The notes beneath the pieces are model-generated. The model saw only the letters and a program-made list of their open reading frames with translations. It did no database searches and was not told the DNA's origin. A stretch of DNA of 64,000 nt, taken from NCBI GenBank assembly GCA_944321515.1, contig CALULO010000003.1, positions 1 to 64,000 of the forward strand. The letters run 5' to 3'. Source of the stretch: an uncultured Atopobiaceae bacterium (GTDB lineage Bacteria > Actinomycetota > Coriobacteriia > Coriobacteriales > Atopobiaceae). Of the stretch, positions 33,562 to 43,281 are shown piece by piece (the stretch's first letter is position 1; each line of letters opens with the position of its first letter). Both the position numbers and the translations under genes were made by a program.

Positions 33562-34968
33562 TTAATCGAACAGGCCGGCAACCTCGCCCGCAAGGGTGAT
33601 GGAGCCGCAGGCAACGTAGGATTCTCCACACAATGCCGACGTTGCTTCCTTAACAGTGGGGTAGGTACCGACCAGCTCGGAGCCCGCCCGGGTAAAGCGC
33701 TCGGCGAGCTCGCCCGCCGGAAGGGCGCGGGGGCTCTTGGTCTGCGTGACGGCCACGCGGGGGAACGCCTCGGCGAGAAGCGCCACGATCCCATCCACGT
33801 CCTTGTCCGCCAGGACCGCGGCGAGAAGGACCGGCCGTGCCTCGCGCTCCGGCGCCACGTCGGCGACGGCGGTGAGGAAGGCTGCCACGGACTGCGGGTT
33901 GTGGCAGGCGTCGATGAGGACAGGCGGCTCGGGGCGCAGCAGCTGGAAGCGGCCCGGCGTCGGGCAGCGCACCACGGAGGTGAAGAGGGCGTCCGCGTCG
34001 AGGGCGCGCCCGAGGTGCGCCTCCGCAAGCGCCACGGCGCATGCCACGTTGGCCGCCTGGTAAGCCGGCTTGAGGCACGCGAGCTCGGGGTAGGTTGCGC
34101 GCGGCGTGGTCACGGTGAGCTCGAGGGGCGCCCCGATGCGGTGCGGCCTGCGCGTGATCTGGTAGCTGGCGTGCGGCAGCTCCGCGTGCTCGCGCGGGGC
34201 CCCGGGGGCCATCTCTCCCGCGGCGTCGACGGGGTCCGTCGGGCGCAGCAGGACGGGCTCCACGCCCTCGGAGCTGGCCTGGCCAAGCAGGACATCCTCC
34301 ACGGAGGCCGGCGTAGCGGTTCCGGCGCCGAGAACGCAGGCGCGGCCGCGGCGGATGATGGCGGCCTTCTCCCCGGCGATCTTCTCCAGGGTGTCCCCCA
34401 GCACTCGGGTGTGGTCCAGCCCGATGCCCGTCACCGCGACCGTGCGGATGGACTTGGCGGCGCTGGTGGCGTCCCAGCGCCCGCCCATGCCGCACTCAAG
34501 CACCGCAACGTCCACGCCCGCCTCGGCAAAGACGACCATGGCGGCCACGGTGAGCGTATCGAACTCGGTGATGTCGTAGAGGCGCTCGCCCGCTGCGGCG
34601 CGGCGCGCGTTGACGCGCTCGCCTGCGACGTGCGCCGCCGAGATGCCGTGCGCGAAGGCTGCCTCGGAGACGGGGGCCCCGTCGACCTCCATGCGCTCCG
34701 TGTAGCTCACGAGCTCGGGCGAGGTGTAGAGCGCCGTGCGCAGTCCCTCTCCGGCGAGGATCGCCGCGGTGAAGCGCGAGGTGGACGTCTTGCCGTTGGT
34801 GCCGGCCACCTGGACGCACTCAAAGGCGAGGTCGGGGTCGCCGAGCTCCGCGAGCATGTCCTCGACGGTCTCGAGCATGGGGCAGATGCCAAACCGCAGC
34901 GCACCGTGCACCAGGTCAAGCGCCTCGTCATAGGTGATCTCAGGCACCTCGAAGGGAACTCCGTACAT
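33562..34968 (-). CDS. folC: Folylpolyglutamate / dihydrofolate synthase
   Basis: A 468-residue Mur-ligase-fold enzyme that adds glutamates to folates (and dihydropteroate if bifunctional). The P-loop VAGTNGKTSTSRF, YTSPELVSYTERM (folate-site region), LECGMGGRWDATSA and IDACHNPQSVAAF (C-terminal domain) match FolC. ATG 34968 is chosen because AAGGAAG precedes it. It comes after folE on the same strand and closes the one-carbon cluster. Confidence 0.93.
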   Translation of the reverse strand: MYGVPFEVPEITYDEALDLVHGALRFGICPMLETVEDMLAELGDPDLAFECVQVAGTNGKTSTSRFTAAILAGEGLRTALYTSPELVSYTERMEVDGAPVSEAAFAHGISAAHVAGERVNARRAAAGERLYDITEFDTLTVAAMVVFAEAGVDVAVLECGMGGRWDATSAAKSIRTVAVTGIGLDHTRVLGDTLEKIAGEKAAIIRRGRACVLGAGTATPASVEDVLLGQASSEGVEPVLLRPTDPVDAAGEMAPGAPREHAELPHASYQITRRPHRIGAPLELTVTTPRATYPELACLKPAYQAANVACAVALAEAHLGRALDADALFTSVVRCPTPGRFQLLRPEPPVLIDACHNPQSVAAFLTAVADVAPEREARPVLLAAVLADKDVDGIVALLAEAFPRVAVTQTKSPRALPAGELAERFTRAGSELVGTYPTVKEATSALCGESYVACGSITLAGEVAGLFD

Positions 34969-35034
34969 TGTCTTCCTTCCTAAGTAGCTCAACCCGTGCG
35001 GGGGACGTCCCGTGCCGCACGGGGCACGGACCCG

Positions 35035-35619
35035 CTACAGTCCGAGCAGGCGGAGAGCCTCCTCGCGGGTCTTGAGGTCGCGCAGGCAGCCGCGGACCGC
35101 GGAGGTGGTGGTGAGCGCGCCTGCGGCCCTGATGCCGCGCATGGTCATGCAGGTGTGCTCGGCCTCCATCACCACGAGCACCCCGAGGGGGTCAAGCTCG
35201 CGAACCATCGCATCGGCGACCTGGCCGGTCAGACGCTCCTGCACCTGGAGCCGCCGGGCGTAGCCGGAGACGCAGCGCGCGATCTTCGAGAGGCCGGTGA
35301 TCCGACCGTCGCGCGGGATGTAGCAGACGTGCGCCTTGCCGGTGAACGGGAGCAGGTGGTGCTCGCACAGGGACGAGAACGGGATGTCCCGCACGATCAC
35401 CATCTCCTGGTTGCCCGGCTCGTGGAACTGCTTGCGCAGGTGGGCGCCCGGGTCCTCCTGCATGCCGCCGAGGATCTCCATGCAGGCGCGCGCCACTCGG
35501 TCGGGGGTGCCGAGGAGCCCCTCGCGGTCCGGGTCCTCGCCTACCGCCAGCAGGAGCTCGCGCACGGCAGACTCAACGCGCGCCTTGTCCAGCGCACGAT
35601 AGTTCAGATCAGAAGGCAT
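35035..35619 (-). CDS. folE: GTP cyclohydrolase I
   Basis: A 194-residue type I enzyme, first step of folate synthesis. The zinc ligands are Cys in [11 protein letters not shown] (with the two His) and Cys in [30 protein letters not shown] is the family signature. It overlaps folD by 11 bp, with an ATG inside the end of folD, so translation is coupled. The other early folate genes (folB, folK, folP) are not in this window. Confidence 0.95.
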   Translation of the reverse strand: MPSDLNYRALDKARVESAVRELLLAVGEDPDREGLLGTPDRVARACMEILGGMQEDPGAHLRKQFHEPGNQEMVIVRDIPFSSLCEHHLLPFTGKAHVCYIPRDGRITGLSKIARCVSGYARRLQVQERLTGQVADAMVRELDPLGVLVVMEAEHTCMTMRGIRAAGALTTTSAVRGCLRDLKTREEALRLLGL

Positions 35620-36469
35620 TAACAGTCCTTTCAGCAGCCTCTACAACGTGGGCGGCGAGAACGGCGGTAGTGACCGAGCCGACCCCTCCTGGCACGGGCG
35701 TGAGCGCCTCGACGACGCCCTCGGCGGCCGCGGCGTCAACGTCGCCGTCAAGGCGCCCGGCGGCCTCGTCCCAGGTGGCGCCCACGTCCACGACGGTCTG
35801 CCCATCCGAGAGGCAGCCGTGGCCCACGGCGCCCGGCACCCCGACCGCGGCCACCACTAGGTCGGCTCGACGGCAGCAGGCCGCGAGGTCGCGCGTGTGG
35901 GTGTGGCAGGTAGTGACGGTGGCGTTTCTCCCCAGGAGGAGCGCTGCCACGGGCCTGCCGATGACGTCGGAGCGACCCACCACGGTAACGTCGGCGCCGT
36001 CGAGCGGGACCTCGTAGTGGTCGAGCAGGGCGAGGACGGCCTCGGCAGTGCACGGGGCGTAGCCCCCGGGGCGCCCGGCGAGCACGCTGAGCTGGCAGGC
36101 GTCAGTAATGCCGTCAACGTCCTTCGCCGGGTCTATCGCGCGAGCCGCGGCCGCCGCGTCGAGATGGGGCGGCAGCGGGCGAAAGAGCAGGATGCCGTGC
36201 ACCTCGCCCCTGGCCGAGAGCGCGGCGAGCGTCCCCTCGAGCACCTCCTGGGCACAGCCGGCGTCCAAGACGTGGCGCTCGACGGCGATGCCGGCGGAGG
36301 CGCAGCGCTTCTCGGCGGCGCGCTCGTAGGCAAGGTCGTCTCCCCGCTCCCCCACGCGGACGAGCGCCAGGCGCGGGACCAGGCCGGCGGCAGCCAGCCG
36401 CGCCGCGCGCTCTGCCGTGCGCGCCGTAAGCTCCCTGGCGACGGGCACGCCCCTCAGTTCACGCGTCAT
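35609..36469 (-). CDS. folD: Methylene-THF dehydrogenase (FolD), cyclohydrolase residues missing
   Basis: A 286-residue FolD-fold protein. The nucleotide-binding [17 protein letters not shown], the KDVDGI motif (Asp119) and [15 protein letters not shown] are intact. In the active site, the catalytic Lys (human DC301 Lys56, four residues after Tyr) is Ala52 in [12 protein letters not shown], and the Gln of the usual LVQLPLP (Gln100) is Phe96 in ILLFRPLP. Both residues are needed for cyclohydrolase activity, so this looks like a monofunctional dehydrogenase. The gene overlaps fchA by 4 bp, which can supply the missing step. Confidence 0.88.
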   Translation of the reverse strand: MTRELRGVPVARELTARTAERAARLAAAGLVPRLALVRVGERGDDLAYERAAEKRCASAGIAVERHVLDAGCAQEVLEGTLAALSARGEVHGILLFRPLPPHLDAAAAARAIDPAKDVDGITDACQLSVLAGRPGGYAPCTAEAVLALLDHYEVPLDGADVTVVGRSDVIGRPVAALLLGRNATVTTCHTHTRDLAACCRRADLVVAAVGVPGAVGHGCLSDGQTVVDVGATWDEAAGRLDGDVDAAAAEGVVEALTPVPGGVGSVTTAVLAAHVVEAAERTVNAF

Positions 36470-37107
36470 CGTGCGACCACGCGAGCGCCGATGCGGTCTG
36501 TGATGGAGAGGGCCAGGCTCTCTGCCCGCGGCACGTACTCGTCCAGGAGCTCGCTGCAGGTGGACTCGACGCGCTCCGCCATCGAGCGGTCCGTGAGCAG
36601 GGACGTGTTCACGTAGACGTTCACGCTCGCCGTCTCCAGCGCGGCACGCACCAGGAGGGCGGCGCAGGCCACGTCAGAGATGAGGAGCGGGGAGCAGATC
36701 TTTCCCATCTCCTCGAGCAGGGGGACGGCACGGCAGCACTCCCCCATCATGGCGAGCGGCGCCATGCAGGCGCCCTCGGTCGCCTGCTCGATGGCCGCGG
36801 CGCGGGCAGGGTCGTCAGCGGGGCGCGCGTGGGCAGCCGTCACCGGCTCGAACCCAAGAGCGTCCTCCTCGACGAGCTCGAGCAGGTGGTAGCGGATGTC
36901 CTCGACCTCGTCCATGATGCGCCTGGCATCGGCGTCCACGTCGGCGAAGCGCGCCTTGCCGACGGTGAAGGCCCCTGCCATCGAGCAGAGCGCGGCGCCC
37001 AGCGCGCCGACGAGGGCGGCCACGCCGCCCCCGCCCGGGACACTCGTCTTGGCAGCCACGCGCTCCGCGAACTCCTCGCAGCTCAGCTCCGTGAGCCTCA
37101 CGTCCAT
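36466..37107 (-). CDS. fchA: Methenyl-THF cyclohydrolase (FTCD cyclodeaminase-like)
   Basis: A 213-residue, all-helical protein of the formiminotransferase-cyclodeaminase family. The N-terminal block SVPGGGGVAALVGALGAALC and the later AARARRI-type helix region (ADARRIMDEVEDIRYHLLELVEEDALGF) are typical. Stand-alone members such as FchA interconvert methenyl- and formyl-THF. It lies between fhs (81 bp upstream) and folD (4-bp overlap), exactly the order of the C1 pathway, and so probably takes over the activity that FolD seems to have lost. Confidence 0.9.
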   Translation of the reverse strand: MDVRLTELSCEEFAERVAAKTSVPGGGGVAALVGALGAALCSMAGAFTVGKARFADVDADARRIMDEVEDIRYHLLELVEEDALGFEPVTAAHARPADDPARAAAIEQATEGACMAPLAMMGECCRAVPLLEEMGKICSPLLISDVACAALLVRAALETASVNVYVNTSLLTDRSMAERVESTCSELLDEYVPRAESLALSITDRIGARVVAR

Positions 37108-37188
37108 AGAAGCGTCTCCCCTCTCGGAGTCGATGCACCCGGCGGAGGACCACCTCAGCGTGGCCCGCCCGCTGTTGCCCTGGGCGAC

Positions 37189-38862
37189 CTAGAAGAGGCC
37201 GATGATGCGGCCGTCCGGCGTGACGTCGATCTTCTCGGCGGCGGGAACCTTGGGCAGGCCCGGCATGGTCATGATGTCACCGGTGAGCGCCACGACAAAG
37301 CCGGCGCCGGCCGACACCCGGACGCTGCGCACCGTGATGCGGAACCCCTCGGGCGCGCCGAGGCGCTTGGGATCGTCCGTGAAGGAGTACTGGGTCTTGG
37401 CCATACAGATGGGCAGCCCGCCGAAGCCCTGCTCCTCGAGCTGGGCAAGCTGGCGAGAGGCCGCCGGGGTGAAGTCCACGCCGTCAGCGTGGTAAACGCG
37501 CGTGGCAATGGCGTTGATCTTCTCGGCAAGCGTCCCGTCGAGCTCGTAGGCGTAGCGGAAGTCGGACGGCTCCTCGCAGAGGCGCACGACCTCGCGGGCA
37601 AGCTCCTCACCGCCCTCGCCGCCCTTGGCCCAGACCTCGGAGAGGGCCACGTTGACGCCGAGCTCGCGCACGCGGCGCTCGACGAGCTCCAGCTCGGCCG
37701 CGGTATCCGTGGGGAACGCGTTTATCGCCACGACGACGGGCAGGCCCCAGACGTCGCGGATGTTGGAGACGTGGCGCAGCAGGTTGGGCAGGCCCGCCTC
37801 GAGCGCCTCGAGGTTCTCCTTGGTGAGCTCGGCCTTGGGGACGCCGCCGTTGTACTTGAGCGCGCGCACCGTGGCAACGAGCACCACGGCGGAGGGGGCG
37901 ATGCCCGTGGCGCGGCACTTGATGTCGAGGAACTTCTCCGCGCCGAGGTCCGCGCCAAAGCCAGCCTCGGTGACCACGTAGTCGGCGAGCTTGAGGGCGG
38001 TGGTGGTGGCCTCCACGGAGTTGCAGCCGTGCGCGATGTTGGCGAACGGGCCGCCGTGGACGAAGGCCGGGTTGCCCTCGAGCGTCTGCACCAGGTTGGG
38101 CTTGATGGCATCCTTGAGCAGGGCCGTCATGGCGCCCTCGGCGTGAATGTCCGCCACGGTGACGGGCTTCCTGTCATAGGTGTAGGCGATCACCATGCGG
38201 GCAAGGCGGGCCTTGAGGTCGGCGAGGTCCGTGGCAAGGCAGAACACGGCCATGACCTCGGAGGCCACCGTGATGTCGAAGCCGTCCTGGCGCGGCATGC
38301 CGTCGGCCACGCCGCCGAGGCCGTCGACGACGTTGCGGAGCTGGCGGTCGTTCATGTCAACGCAGCGCTTCCAGGTGATGCGGCGCGGGTCGATGCCGAG
38401 CTCGTTGCCCTGCTTGATGTGGTTGTCCAGCATCGCCGCGCAGAGGTTGTTGGCCGCGCCGATGGCGTGGAAGTCCCCGGTGAAGTGGAGGTTGATGTCC
38501 TCCATCGGGACCACCTGGGCGTAGCCGCCGCCGGCCGCGCCGCCCTTGATGCCAAAGACCGGCCCGAGCGAGGGCTCGCGCAGGCAGAGCATGGTCTGGT
38601 GGCCCAAGCGGTTCATGGCGTCCGCCAGGCCCACGGAGGTGGTGGTCTTCCCCTCGCCGGCCGGCGTGGGGTTGATGGCGGTGACGAGCACGAGCTTGCC
38701 CTTCATCGGACGGTCCGCAAGGGAGTGGATGTCCACCTTGGCCTTGGTGCGGCCGCAAGGCTCGAGCATGTCCTCGGTGAGGCCGGCGCGCGCGGCGACC
38801 TCCGTAATGGGCAGCATCTGTGCCTCCTGCGCGATTTCGATGTCGGACTTGTGCTCTGCCAT
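37189..38862 (-). CDS. fhs: Formate-tetrahydrofolate ligase
   Basis: A 557-residue Fhs joining formate to THF with ATP. P-loop [18 protein letters not shown], the segment [20 protein letters not shown] and [20 protein letters not shown] are hallmarks, and full length is usual. It is the first gene of the fhs-fchA-folD-folE-folC run. In a non-acetogen it mainly feeds formyl- and methylene-THF to purine and dTMP synthesis; no other Wood-Ljungdahl genes are seen here. Confidence 0.96.
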   Translation of the reverse strand: MAEHKSDIEIAQEAQMLPITEVAARAGLTEDMLEPCGRTKAKVDIHSLADRPMKGKLVLVTAINPTPAGEGKTTTSVGLADAMNRLGHQTMLCLREPSLGPVFGIKGGAAGGGYAQVVPMEDINLHFTGDFHAIGAANNLCAAMLDNHIKQGNELGIDPRRITWKRCVDMNDRQLRNVVDGLGGVADGMPRQDGFDITVASEVMAVFCLATDLADLKARLARMVIAYTYDRKPVTVADIHAEGAMTALLKDAIKPNLVQTLEGNPAFVHGGPFANIAHGCNSVEATTTALKLADYVVTEAGFGADLGAEKFLDIKCRATGIAPSAVVLVATVRALKYNGGVPKAELTKENLEALEAGLPNLLRHVSNIRDVWGLPVVVAINAFPTDTAAELELVERRVRELGVNVALSEVWAKGGEGGEELAREVVRLCEEPSDFRYAYELDGTLAEKINAIATRVYHADGVDFTPAASRQLAQLEEQGFGGLPICMAKTQYSFTDDPKRLGAPEGFRITVRSVRVSAGAGFVVALTGDIMTMPGLPKVPAAEKIDVTPDGRIIGLF

Positions 38863-39018
38863 ATGGGCCCCCTCGCTCTTCGCCTTCGGAGCCTCTACTG
38901 TAGCGCAAGCTGACCGCCCTCGCGCGAGCGCGAGCCCAGCCGGGGCATTTCGTCACATGCCTCGCCCGGCCGCCCTGGCCCTTCTCGCACCGTCCTACTT
39001 GCTCCCAGGCTCGCCCGC

Positions 39019-40254
39019 CTAGTCGTAGCGCTCGTCGAAGACGCGGCGGGTCTTCTTCTCGCTCCTGGGCAGGACGCCGAGCTCGACGACCTTGACGAGC
39101 GGCGTGAAGCCGATCCTGTGCTTGACGCGCTCGGCCACCTGCTCGGCCAGGTCAAGGAAGTCCTGGGTGCCGTCGGTCTCCACGTAGATGCGCATGGTGT
39201 CGCGGCCCTCGAGGTGGGAGATGCGGATCTGGTACTCGCTGGAGAGCTGCGGGAACTCTTGGAGGATCTCCTCTATCTGGCGCGGGAAGACGTTGACGCC
39301 CTTGATCTTCATCATGTCGTCCGAGCGGCCGCCGATGGCGTCGACGCGCGGGAACGGGGAGCCGCAGGGGCACTCCCCCGGCAGGATGCGCGAGATGTCG
39401 TGCGTGCGGAAGCGGATGAGCGGCGCGCCCTCCTTGACGAGCGTGGTGATGACGATCTCGCCGAACTCGCCGTCGGGCACGGGCTCGCCCGTCTCGGGGT
39501 CCACGATCTCGATATAGAGGTAGTCGTCCCAGTAGTGCATGCCGCACTCGGCGTCGCAGGAGATCCCGATGCCGGGGCCGTAGACCTCCGTGAGGCCGTA
39601 TATGTCGTAGATCTTGATGCCGAGCTCGTCTTTGATGCGGGCGCGCATCTTCTCACCCCAGCGCTCGGAGCCGATAACGCCCTTCTTGAGCCGGAGCTGG
39701 TCGCGGATGCCGCGGCGCTCGATCTCCTCGGCGAGGAGCAGCGCGTAGCTCGACGTGGCGCCGAGGACGGTGGTGCCCATGTCGATCATGAACTGAAGCT
39801 GCTTCTCCGTGTTGCCGGGGCCCATGGGGATGCACATCGCGCCAAGGCGCTCGGCACCCGCCTGGAAGCCTATGCCCGCAGTCCAGAGGCCGTAGCCGGG
39901 CGTGATCTGGATGCGGTCATCGGCGGTGATTCCCGCAGTCTCATAGCAGCGGCGGAACTGCTCAGCCCAGTCGTCAACGTCCTTTGCCGTGTACGGGATG
40001 ATTACGGGTGTGCCGGTGGTGCCGGAGGACGAGTGGATGCGCACGATCTCCCGCTCCGGGACCGCTGCGAGGCCGAGCGGGTAGGCGTCACGGAGGTCCT
40101 GCTCCTCGGAGAAAGGAAGGGCGGCGAAGTCCGCCGGGGTGCGGACCTCGGTGACGCCGGCCTCCTGGAGGCGGCGCCCGAAGAGGTTGCCCGAGGAGAC
40201 GAGGCGCTGGACCTGCTCGTTCACAAGTGAAAGCTGGGCGGGACTGATCTGCAT
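39019..40254 (-). CDS. paaK: Phenylacetate-CoA ligase family AMP-forming enzyme
   Basis: A 411-residue PaaK-type adenylate-forming enzyme. The phosphate loop IHSSSGTTGTPVIIPYT, YDIYGLTEVYGPGIG and the C-terminal-domain hinge GGRSDDMMKIKGVNVFP are clear. It would activate an aryl acid (phenylacetate, indoleacetate or similar) or run in reverse to conserve ATP from aryl-CoA. It begins 2 bp after iorB, so it is the third gene of the iorA-iorB-paaK operon. That context favours the ATP-conserving direction after oxidative decarboxylation of aryl pyruvates. Confidence 0.9.
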   Translation of the reverse strand: MQISPAQLSLVNEQVQRLVSSGNLFGRRLQEAGVTEVRTPADFAALPFSEEQDLRDAYPLGLAAVPEREIVRIHSSSGTTGTPVIIPYTAKDVDDWAEQFRRCYETAGITADDRIQITPGYGLWTAGIGFQAGAERLGAMCIPMGPGNTEKQLQFMIDMGTTVLGATSSYALLLAEEIERRGIRDQLRLKKGVIGSERWGEKMRARIKDELGIKIYDIYGLTEVYGPGIGISCDAECGMHYWDDYLYIEIVDPETGEPVPDGEFGEIVITTLVKEGAPLIRFRTHDISRILPGECPCGSPFPRVDAIGGRSDDMMKIKGVNVFPRQIEEILQEFPQLSSEYQIRISHLEGRDTMRIYVETDGTQDFLDLAEQVAERVKHRIGFTPLVKVVELGVLPRSEKKTRRVFDERYD

Positions 40255-40256
40255 GG

Positions 40257-40898
40257 CTACTCCTTTGCGGTGGCGGCGGATCCGAGGTCGAGGGCTCGTT
40301 CGTCAAGCTCACGGAAGCGCTCGGGAACGCTGGCACGCACCGCGGTGAGAAGGTCCTCGCGGCCGATGGGCCCGAGCGCCCCAACGGAGACGGCCGCGCC
40401 AAGCAGGACAACGTTGAGAGCGCGGGCGGTCCCGAGCGTGCCCTCCGCCGCGGCGGCGTCAACGACCACGAGCCGGTCGGGGGCGACGCTCGCTCGGAGG
40501 TATCCCATGATCGCCGGCAGGTCGTATGCCGGCCCGCCCGTCATTGCCGAGACGGGCACCACCGGCGCGTCGCTCGTCACGAGCACGCCGCCCGGGCGCA
40601 GGAAGGGAAGCTGGCGGGCAGCCTCGGCGGGCTCCAGCGCCACGAGCGCGTCCGCGCGCCCGGCGCCCACGAGCGGCGAGCTCGCGCCGTCGCCGATGCG
40701 CACGTGGCTCGTCACCGAGCCGCCGCGCTGCGCCATGCCGATGGTCTCGGCGGTCCTGACGTGCAGGCCCCGGCCCATGGCGGCGCGGGCCAGGAGCTTG
40801 GAGGCCAGGACGATCCCCTGCCCGCCGACGCCGGCCAGCACGACCGAGACTCCGCCCTGCGGCGCAGACGGCGAGACGGCGAGGTTCTTCTCGCTCAC
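40257..40898 (-). CDS. iorB: Indolepyruvate:ferredoxin oxidoreductase, beta subunit
   Basis: A 213-residue gamma-domain protein of the 2-oxoacid:ferredoxin oxidoreductase family. VVLAGVGGQGIVLASKLLARA and TIGMAQRGGSVTSHVRIG are the domain's CoA-binding/interface signatures. It pairs with IorA, with which it overlaps by 4 bp. Its first codons (SEKNLA) are a minus-strand copy of the 11-mer motif. Confidence 0.93.
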   Translation of the reverse strand: MSEKNLAVSPSAPQGGVSVVLAGVGGQGIVLASKLLARAAMGRGLHVRTAETIGMAQRGGSVTSHVRIGDGASSPLVGAGRADALVALEPAEAARQLPFLRPGGVLVTSDAPVVPVSAMTGGPAYDLPAIMGYLRASVAPDRLVVVDAAAAEGTLGTARALNVVLLGAAVSVGALGPIGREDLLTAVRASVPERFRELDERALDLGSAATAKE

Positions 40899-42730
40899 AG
40901 GCGCTCACCTCCCGAGATGGCGTGGGTGGGACAGATCTGCTCGCAGAGGGTGCAGCCGGTGCACTGCGCGGCGTCGATGGCCGCCTTGCCCGTGGCGGGG
41001 TCCGGCACGAGGGCCGGGCAGCCCAGCTCGCGCACACAGCGCTGGCAGCCCACGCAGCGTTCGGCGTCCACGGAGCTTCTCGCCTGCGGGCGCGCGAGCA
41101 CCACGCACGGGCTCCGGAAGACGACGGCCTTGACGCCCGGCTCGTCGGCCACGCGCCTCACCGTCTCAACGGCGGCATCGAGGTCGAGCGGGTCCACGGT
41201 CTCCACCGTCGTAAGCCCGATGGCGAGAAGGACGCGCTCTATGGAGACCTTCTCCACGACCTGGCCCATCATCGTGCGGCCGGTGCCCGGATGCGGTTGG
41301 TGCCCCGTCATGGCGGTGGTGGAGTTGTCAAGCACGACGAGCGTCATGTCCGCCTGGTTGTAGAAGGCGTTGACCACCCCGGTGATGCCCGAGGCGAAGA
41401 ACGTGGAGTCGCCGACGAAGGCGAAGGCCTTGGTGTCCGGCTCCACGCGCGTGACGCCCTGCGCGATGTTGATGCCCGCGCCCATGCACAGGCACGTGTC
41501 AACCATGTCGAGCGGCTGGGCGTTGCCGAGCGTGTAGCAGCCGATGTCTCCGCAGAAGAGCGCCTTGCGGCCGCGCATCGCCCGCTTGACGGCATAGAAG
41601 CTCGCCCGGTGCGGGCAGCCCGCGCAGAGCACCGGTGGGCGGGCGGGCAGCGTGGGCACGGCGGGGGGCGTCCCCGTGCGCGCGGTCGCGGCAGGGGCAC
41701 GGCGCAGGAACCGGTCGAGGGCGGCGGACACGCTGGCCACGGTGTTCTCGCCGGAGGGCTGGACGTCGCCGGTGAGCTTCCCGCGGATGCGGACGCGCCG
41801 GCCGGTGAGCCCGCACACGCGGACCAGGGCACGCTCGATCACGGGGTCGAGCTCTTCCACGCAGAGCACCTCGTCGAGACCGTCGAGGAAGCGCTCGGCG
41901 AGGTCGTCCGGAAAGGGATACGGCGTTGCCACTCGCAGGACGCGCACGTCGTCGCCCTCGCGCAGGGCCTCGTCGACGTAGGTGGCGGAGATGCCGTGGG
42001 TGGCGACGCCAAGACTCGGGCGCGCGGCAGGTCCGGCCGTCTGGCGCAGCGTGTTTCTCGCGTAGCCAGAGAGGCGGTGCGCCAGCTCGGCGTCGCGCGC
42101 CTCGATCGCCGCGTGGGCACGGACGGAGAGCGCCGGGAAGATGACCCAGCGGCTCGGGTCGCGCACGAAGCCCTCCGGCTCCCGGCGCGCCCAGTCCTTC
42201 TCGTCCGCCACCTCGACGTCCGCGTAGCCGTGGTCAACACGCGTGGTGGGACGCACGATCACGGGACATCCGAGCTCCTCGGAGAGCCCGAAGGCCTCCC
42301 CCATCATCTCGTAGGCCTCCTGCGGCGTCGACGGGTCGAGGATCGGCAGCTTGGCGTAGGCGGCAAAGGTCCTGGTGTCCTGCTCGGTCTGGGAGGAGAT
42401 GGGGCCGGGGTCGTCGGCCACCAGGACCACCATGCCGCCCTTGACGCCAATGTAGGAGAGGCTCATGAGCGGGTCCGAGGCAACGTTCAGGCCCACCTGC
42501 TTCATCGTGACGAGGCTGCGGGCGCCCGCGTAGGCGGCGCCGGCGGCGACCTCCAGACCGGCCTTCTCGTTGACCGACCACTCCACGTAGACGTGGCCGG
42601 GGTTGCGACGCGCCACGGTCTCCAGGACCTCCGTGGACGGCGTGCCCGGGTAGCCCGCCACCACGCCCACGCCCGCTGCGAGCGCTCCCACGGCCATGGC
42701 CTCGTTACCCATCAGGAACTCTCTGTGCAT
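40895..42730 (-). CDS. iorA: Indolepyruvate:ferredoxin oxidoreductase, alpha subunit
   Basis: A 611-residue TPP- and Fe-S-enzyme that oxidatively decarboxylates aryl pyruvates (from Trp, Phe, Tyr) to aryl-acetyl-CoA, reducing ferredoxin. The N-terminal GNEAMAVGALAAGVGVVAGY, the TPP domain with GDIGCYTLG and AFVGDSTFFASGITG, and a C-terminal two-cluster ferredoxin domain (CVGCQRCVRELGCP and CTGCTLCEQICP) are all present. ATG 42730 follows GAGAGGGGC; the upstream open frame is not homologous. A candidate promoter lies 30-60 bp upstream. It heads iorA-iorB-paaK. Confidence 0.95.
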   Translation of the reverse strand: MHREFLMGNEAMAVGALAAGVGVVAGYPGTPSTEVLETVARRNPGHVYVEWSVNEKAGLEVAAGAAYAGARSLVTMKQVGLNVASDPLMSLSYIGVKGGMVVLVADDPGPISSQTEQDTRTFAAYAKLPILDPSTPQEAYEMMGEAFGLSEELGCPVIVRPTTRVDHGYADVEVADEKDWARREPEGFVRDPSRWVIFPALSVRAHAAIEARDAELAHRLSGYARNTLRQTAGPAARPSLGVATHGISATYVDEALREGDDVRVLRVATPYPFPDDLAERFLDGLDEVLCVEELDPVIERALVRVCGLTGRRVRIRGKLTGDVQPSGENTVASVSAALDRFLRRAPAATARTGTPPAVPTLPARPPVLCAGCPHRASFYAVKRAMRGRKALFCGDIGCYTLGNAQPLDMVDTCLCMGAGINIAQGVTRVEPDTKAFAFVGDSTFFASGITGVVNAFYNQADMTLVVLDNSTTAMTGHQPHPGTGRTMMGQVVEKVSIERVLLAIGLTTVETVDPLDLDAAVETVRRVADEPGVKAVVFRSPCVVLARPQARSSVDAERCVGCQRCVRELGCPALVPDPATGKAAIDAAQCTGCTLCEQICPTHAISGGERL

Positions 42731-42760
42731 GGCGCCCCTCTCGTCGCGCGTTTGGTGCAC

Positions 42761-42789
42761 TTTATCAGAGTGGAGCGGACACTCGTCAG
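42761..42789 (-). promoter_or_regulatory. Candidate iorA promoter
   Basis: CTGACG (42789-42784) and GATAAA (42766-42761) on the minus strand are 17 bp apart, each matching the consensus in four of six positions. The predicted transcript would start about 25 nt before the iorA ATG. Confidence 0.4.
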
Positions 42790-42942
42790 GCCGTTCTCCG
42801 AGCGGTAACCTGGCGCCCGCGACGGGCTGCGCGGACACCTCGGGCCACGCGCTGCCATACGCGGTCGAAGACGCGGCCGCATTCGATCGCAGGCAGCCAC
42901 GCGGGCTGCGTCCGCGCCGCGGCCGGCACAGGCCGGGAAAAC

Positions 42943-43234
42943 GTGACTTTGGACGAGCCACGGCGTCGCAACTCGCGCGAAGTCACGCTTTGGGCGAGAA
43001 TAGTGTGACTTTGAGCGAGTCGACGAGGCCAGACTCGCGCGAAGTCACGTTTTCTGCTTCAAGACCGTGACTTTGAGCGAGTCAGAGCACCGAAGCTCGC
43101 GCGAAGTCACGTTTTCTGCTTCAAGACCGTGACTTTGAGCGAGTCAGAGCACCGAAGCTCGCGCGAAGTCACGTTCCCAGCCTCGAATCCGTGACTTTGA
43201 GCGAACTCACTACAGACAACTCGCTCAAAGTCAC
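42943..43234. repeat. 62-bp-period palindromic repeat array B (5 units)
   Basis: Five 44-bp units start at 42943, 43005, 43067, 43129 and 43191: an exact 62-bp period. Arms are close to GTGACTTTGAGCGAG and CTCGCGCGAAGTCAC. Units 3 and 4 are identical, as are their spacers (GTTTTCTGCTTCAAGACC), so recent duplication is likely. The first spacer contains GGCGAGAATAGT, a partial copy of the 11-mer motif. It fills the 551-bp gap between iorA and tcdA; no gene is seen here. Confidence 0.92.
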
Positions 43235-43281
43235 ATCTAATCGGCAGCCGCGACGCATAGCGCACGGAGAACGGAGACCAC

